Made by a program: the position numbers and the translations under genes | NCBI GenBank assembly: GCA_947072665.1 | Contig: CAMTIW010000009.1 | Span: 1-35,460 of the forward strand | DNA length: 35,460 nt | Origin: an uncultured Fusobacteriaceae bacterium | GTDB taxonomy: Bacteria; Fusobacteriota; Fusobacteriia; Fusobacteriales; Fusobacteriaceae | Direction of reading: 5' to 3' | Notes under the pieces: generated by a model | What the model was told of the DNA's origin: nothing | The model's database searches: none | What the model saw: the letters and a program-made list of their open reading frames with translations, nothing else | Shown here: positions 33,379 through 35,460 of the stretch, one piece after another | How positions within the stretch are numbered: position 1 is the stretch's first letter | How the letters are laid out: each line of letters opens with the position of its first letter

Positions 33379-33511
33379 GCGCCAGAACTTTACTTGTGAG
33401 TAAAGTTGACGAGGAATGGAGAATATCGAAAATTCGGCGGGTACTCCATAGAGTCTACACTCTTAGAAACAGAACAAATATTTTTAGTGATAAAAATGAC
33501 AAATATGTTTC
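33379..33511 (+). ncRNA. glmS ribozyme (glucosamine-6-phosphate-activated self-cleaving RNA)
   Basis: The 347-base gap before glmS holds this ribozyme. It has the core AGCGCCAGAAC, a perfect hairpin AACTTTACT/AGTAAAGTT (33386-33407), then TTGACGAGG, ATGGAG (33416-33421) pairing with CTCCAT (33444-33449) around TATCGA and TTCGGCGGGT, and AGAGT/ACTCT (33450-33463). GAAACA (33466-33471) pairs with TGTTTC (33506-33511) and encloses ATTTTTA-GTGA-TAAAAAT, fitting P4 and P4.1. Cleavage is expected between A33378 and G33379. When glucosamine-6-phosphate is abundant the RNA cuts itself and the glmS mRNA is degraded. Confidence 0.94.
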
Positions 33512-33558
33512 AATGTAGTAAAATTATTAATCTTCAAATAAAAATTTGGAGGTAAATT

Positions 33559-35382
33559 ATGTGTGGAATAGTTGGTTATGTTGGGAGTGGAGATGCTGTA
33601 GAAGTTATATTAGAGGGGTTATCTAAACTGGAATACAGAGGTTATGACTCCGCAGGGGTTGCACTTATTCAAAATGGTAAAATAAGAATTGAAAAGAAAA
33701 GTGGGAAATTAAATAATTTAAAAAATCATTTGGAAGAAAATCCTATTTTATCACAAGTAGGGATAGGTCATACAAGATGGGCAACTCATGGGGAACCTAC
33801 AGATATAAATTCTCACCCTCATTATAGTGAGGATAAAAGTGTGGCAGTAGTTCATAATGGAATAATAGAAAATTATATTTCTTTAAAAAAAGATTTACAA
33901 AAAAAGGGGTATAAATTTATATCTGATACTGATACAGAGGTTATAGCACATCTTTTTCATTTTTTTTATGATGGAGATATGATTGATACATTAAGAAAAG
34001 TTTTAAAGGAAGTAAGAGGTTCTTATGCTTTTGGAATTGTTCATGAAAAACATCCTAATGAATTATTATGTGCGAGAAAAGATAGTCCTTTGGTTATAGG
34101 TATTGGAGAAAATCAGAATTTTATAGCTTCAGATGTTCCTGCTCTTTTAAAATATACAAAAAATGTATATTTTTTAGAAAATGGAGATTATGCTAAAATA
34201 ATAAAAGATAAAATCGAAATCTATGATTATGAAGATAAATTAGTTATAAGAGATAAACATGAAATAAAATGGACATTGGATCAGGCTACCAAGGGTGGAT
34301 ATCCTCATTTTATGATAAAAGAAATATATGAACAACCTAAAACATTAGAAGAAACTTTAAGAAGAAGAATAAGAGAGGATTACTCTATTGATTTTAATGA
34401 ACTGTTGACAAAAGAAGAGTTAGAAAATATAAAAGATATATATATAATTGCTTGTGGAACAGCTTATCATGCCGGTTTACAAGGGGAATATGCAATAGAG
34501 AAAATTGCAAAATTAAGAGTGGATGTGGAAGTTGCTTCAGAATTTAGATATAGTGACCCCTTTGTGGATAAGAATACACTAGCTATATTTGTAAGTCAAT
34601 CAGGAGAGACATTAGATACTCTCTTAGCTATGAAAGAATGTAAAAAAAAGGGAGCAACTACATTAGCTATAACAAACGTGGTAGGTTCAACTATATCTAG
34701 AGAAGCAGATAAAGTTATCTACACAATGGCAGGACCAGAAATAGCAGTAGCTTCAACTAAAGCATATACTAATCAAGTTTTAACATTATTTCTTTTCGCT
34801 ATATATTTAGGTGATTTAAAAAATTCTATAACTATGGAAGAGAAAATATTGTTATTGAATGAATTAAAAAGCATACCTGAAAAAATAAGTGAGATTTTTA
34901 AATATGAAGATAAAATTAAATTCATAGCGCAAGAGTTAAAAGATGTAAATAATGGTTTTTTTGTGGGTAGAGGTTTAGACTATAAAGTGGCATTGGAAGG
35001 TTCACTTAAAATGAAAGAAATTTCATATATTCATACAGAAGCTTTTGCATCTGGAGAGTTAAAACATGGGACCATAGCCTTAATAGAAAAAGGAATTCCA
35101 GTGGTAGTTTTAGCAACGCAGAAAAATTTAATAGAGAAATCTATATCAAATATAAAAGAATTAAAAGCGAGAGAAGCTAAAATAATTACAATTGCTCAAA
35201 AATCTGATATGGAATTATCAGAAGTTTCTGATAGAATAATATATATTCCAGATACATTAGATATAACAAGTGGACTATTATCTGTTATACCACTTCAACT
35301 TTTAGCTTACTATACTTCATTGTATAAAGGAATAGACGTAGATAAACCAAGAAACCTTGCTAAGTCAGTTACAGTTGAATAA
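33559..35382 (+). CDS. glmS: Glutamine-fructose-6-phosphate aminotransferase (isomerizing)
   Basis: This 607-residue enzyme makes glucosamine-6-phosphate from fructose-6-phosphate and glutamine, the first step to UDP-GlcNAc, peptidoglycan and lipid A. Cys2, exposed after Met removal in MCGIVGYVG, is the glutaminase nucleophile, with GHTRWATHG (70-78) nearby. Two sugar-isomerase (SIS) domains follow: ACGTAYHAG (298-306) and VSQSGET in the first, a second from about 455, and the C-terminal DKPRNLAKSVTVE. Complete and of standard length. GGAGG is seven bases before the ATG, and the gene is controlled by the ribozyme just upstream. Confidence 0.98.
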   Translation: MCGIVGYVGSGDAVEVILEGLSKLEYRGYDSAGVALIQNGKIRIEKKSGKLNNLKNHLEENPILSQVGIGHTRWATHGEPTDINSHPHYSEDKSVAVVHNGIIENYISLKKDLQKKGYKFISDTDTEVIAHLFHFFYDGDMIDTLRKVLKEVRGSYAFGIVHEKHPNELLCARKDSPLVIGIGENQNFIASDVPALLKYTKNVYFLENGDYAKIIKDKIEIYDYEDKLVIRDKHEIKWTLDQATKGGYPHFMIKEIYEQPKTLEETLRRRIREDYSIDFNELLTKEELENIKDIYIIACGTAYHAGLQGEYAIEKIAKLRVDVEVASEFRYSDPFVDKNTLAIFVSQSGETLDTLLAMKECKKKGATTLAITNVVGSTISREADKVIYTMAGPEIAVASTKAYTNQVLTLFLFAIYLGDLKNSITMEEKILLLNELKSIPEKISEIFKYEDKIKFIAQELKDVNNGFFVGRGLDYKVALEGSLKMKEISYIHTEAFASGELKHGTIALIEKGIPVVVLATQKNLIEKSISNIKELKAREAKIITIAQKSDMELSEVSDRIIYIPDTLDITSGLLSVIPLQLLAYYTSLYKGIDVDKPRNLAKSVTVE

Positions 35383-35460
35383 CTATTAATAAATTAAAAT
35401 AAACTATTTAGACAATTGTAAAAGTCATATTTTTTAAGATAAAAAAATTCGAATTTTTAA

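Noticed and set aside
1-35460. CRISPR arrays, insertion sequences, prophage, tRNA and rRNA genes
   Set aside because: Reading both strands found no regular direct repeats with spacers, transposase or integrase genes, and no cloverleaf or rRNA signatures.

Overview
The window is very AT-rich DNA (about 25-30 % GC by eye) with strong GGAGG ribosome-binding sites, long A/T tracts and dense gene packing. It encodes a Gram-positive-type replicative polymerase (PolC) together with clear diderm features: an MlaA homologue, a DapF, a PPIase lipoprotein and secreted hydrolases. That combination fits the phylum Fusobacteria (Fusobacterium, Cetobacterium or a relative). This is inferred from protein character and composition; no database search was run. 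I find 32 protein genes, one self-cleaving RNA (the glmS ribozyme), and several promoters and intrinsic terminators. I see no tRNA, rRNA, CRISPR array, insertion sequence or prophage.

Layout. 47-1614 (minus): a ZIP metal transporter with unusually high GC, followed by an M50 site-2-type protease. 1795-7612: two paralogous trifunctional proteins (AMP-forming acyl ligase, built-in acyl carrier domain, PlsC acyltransferase) converge on dapF; the first shares a transcript with dapF. 7749-8114: a small secreted protein of unknown function behind a consensus promoter and an operator-like palindrome. 8292-10155: a PLP aminotransferase and a small secreted lysozyme/SLT-like protein. 10385-19022: one long tightly packed operon of nine genes for purine salvage, rRNA/tRNA modification, ribosome maturation and DNA replication (hpt, rsmA, DUF4911, khpA, rimM, trmD, a gamma-carbonic-anhydrase-like protein, a SPOUT-like methyltransferase, polC). 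19172-20380: threonine ammonia-lyase. 20513-23431: a secreted alpha/beta hydrolase, mlaA and a DUF2156 protein in one overlapping operon. 23544-25605: ptsH and ptsI, separated by an intrinsic terminator. 25642-27294 (minus): a Na/Pi cotransporter. 27547-30273: potABC without a local potD. 30353-31183: a cyclophilin lipoprotein. 31199-33211 (minus): a two-gene threonine/serine exporter and a tRNA1(Val)-type methyltransferase. 33379-35382: glmS ribozyme and glmS.

Themes. Much of the content concerns the cell envelope: dapF (peptidoglycan precursor), glmS (amino-sugar supply), the ligase/ACP/PlsC pair (acyl-lipid making or recycling), the hydrolase-MlaA-DUF2156 operon (lipid turnover or trafficking) and the SLT-like protein. 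The most plausible little-described systems are the twin ligase-ACP-PlsC proteins and the hydrolase-MlaA-DUF2156 cluster. The rest is mostly housekeeping genes in somewhat unusual arrangements.
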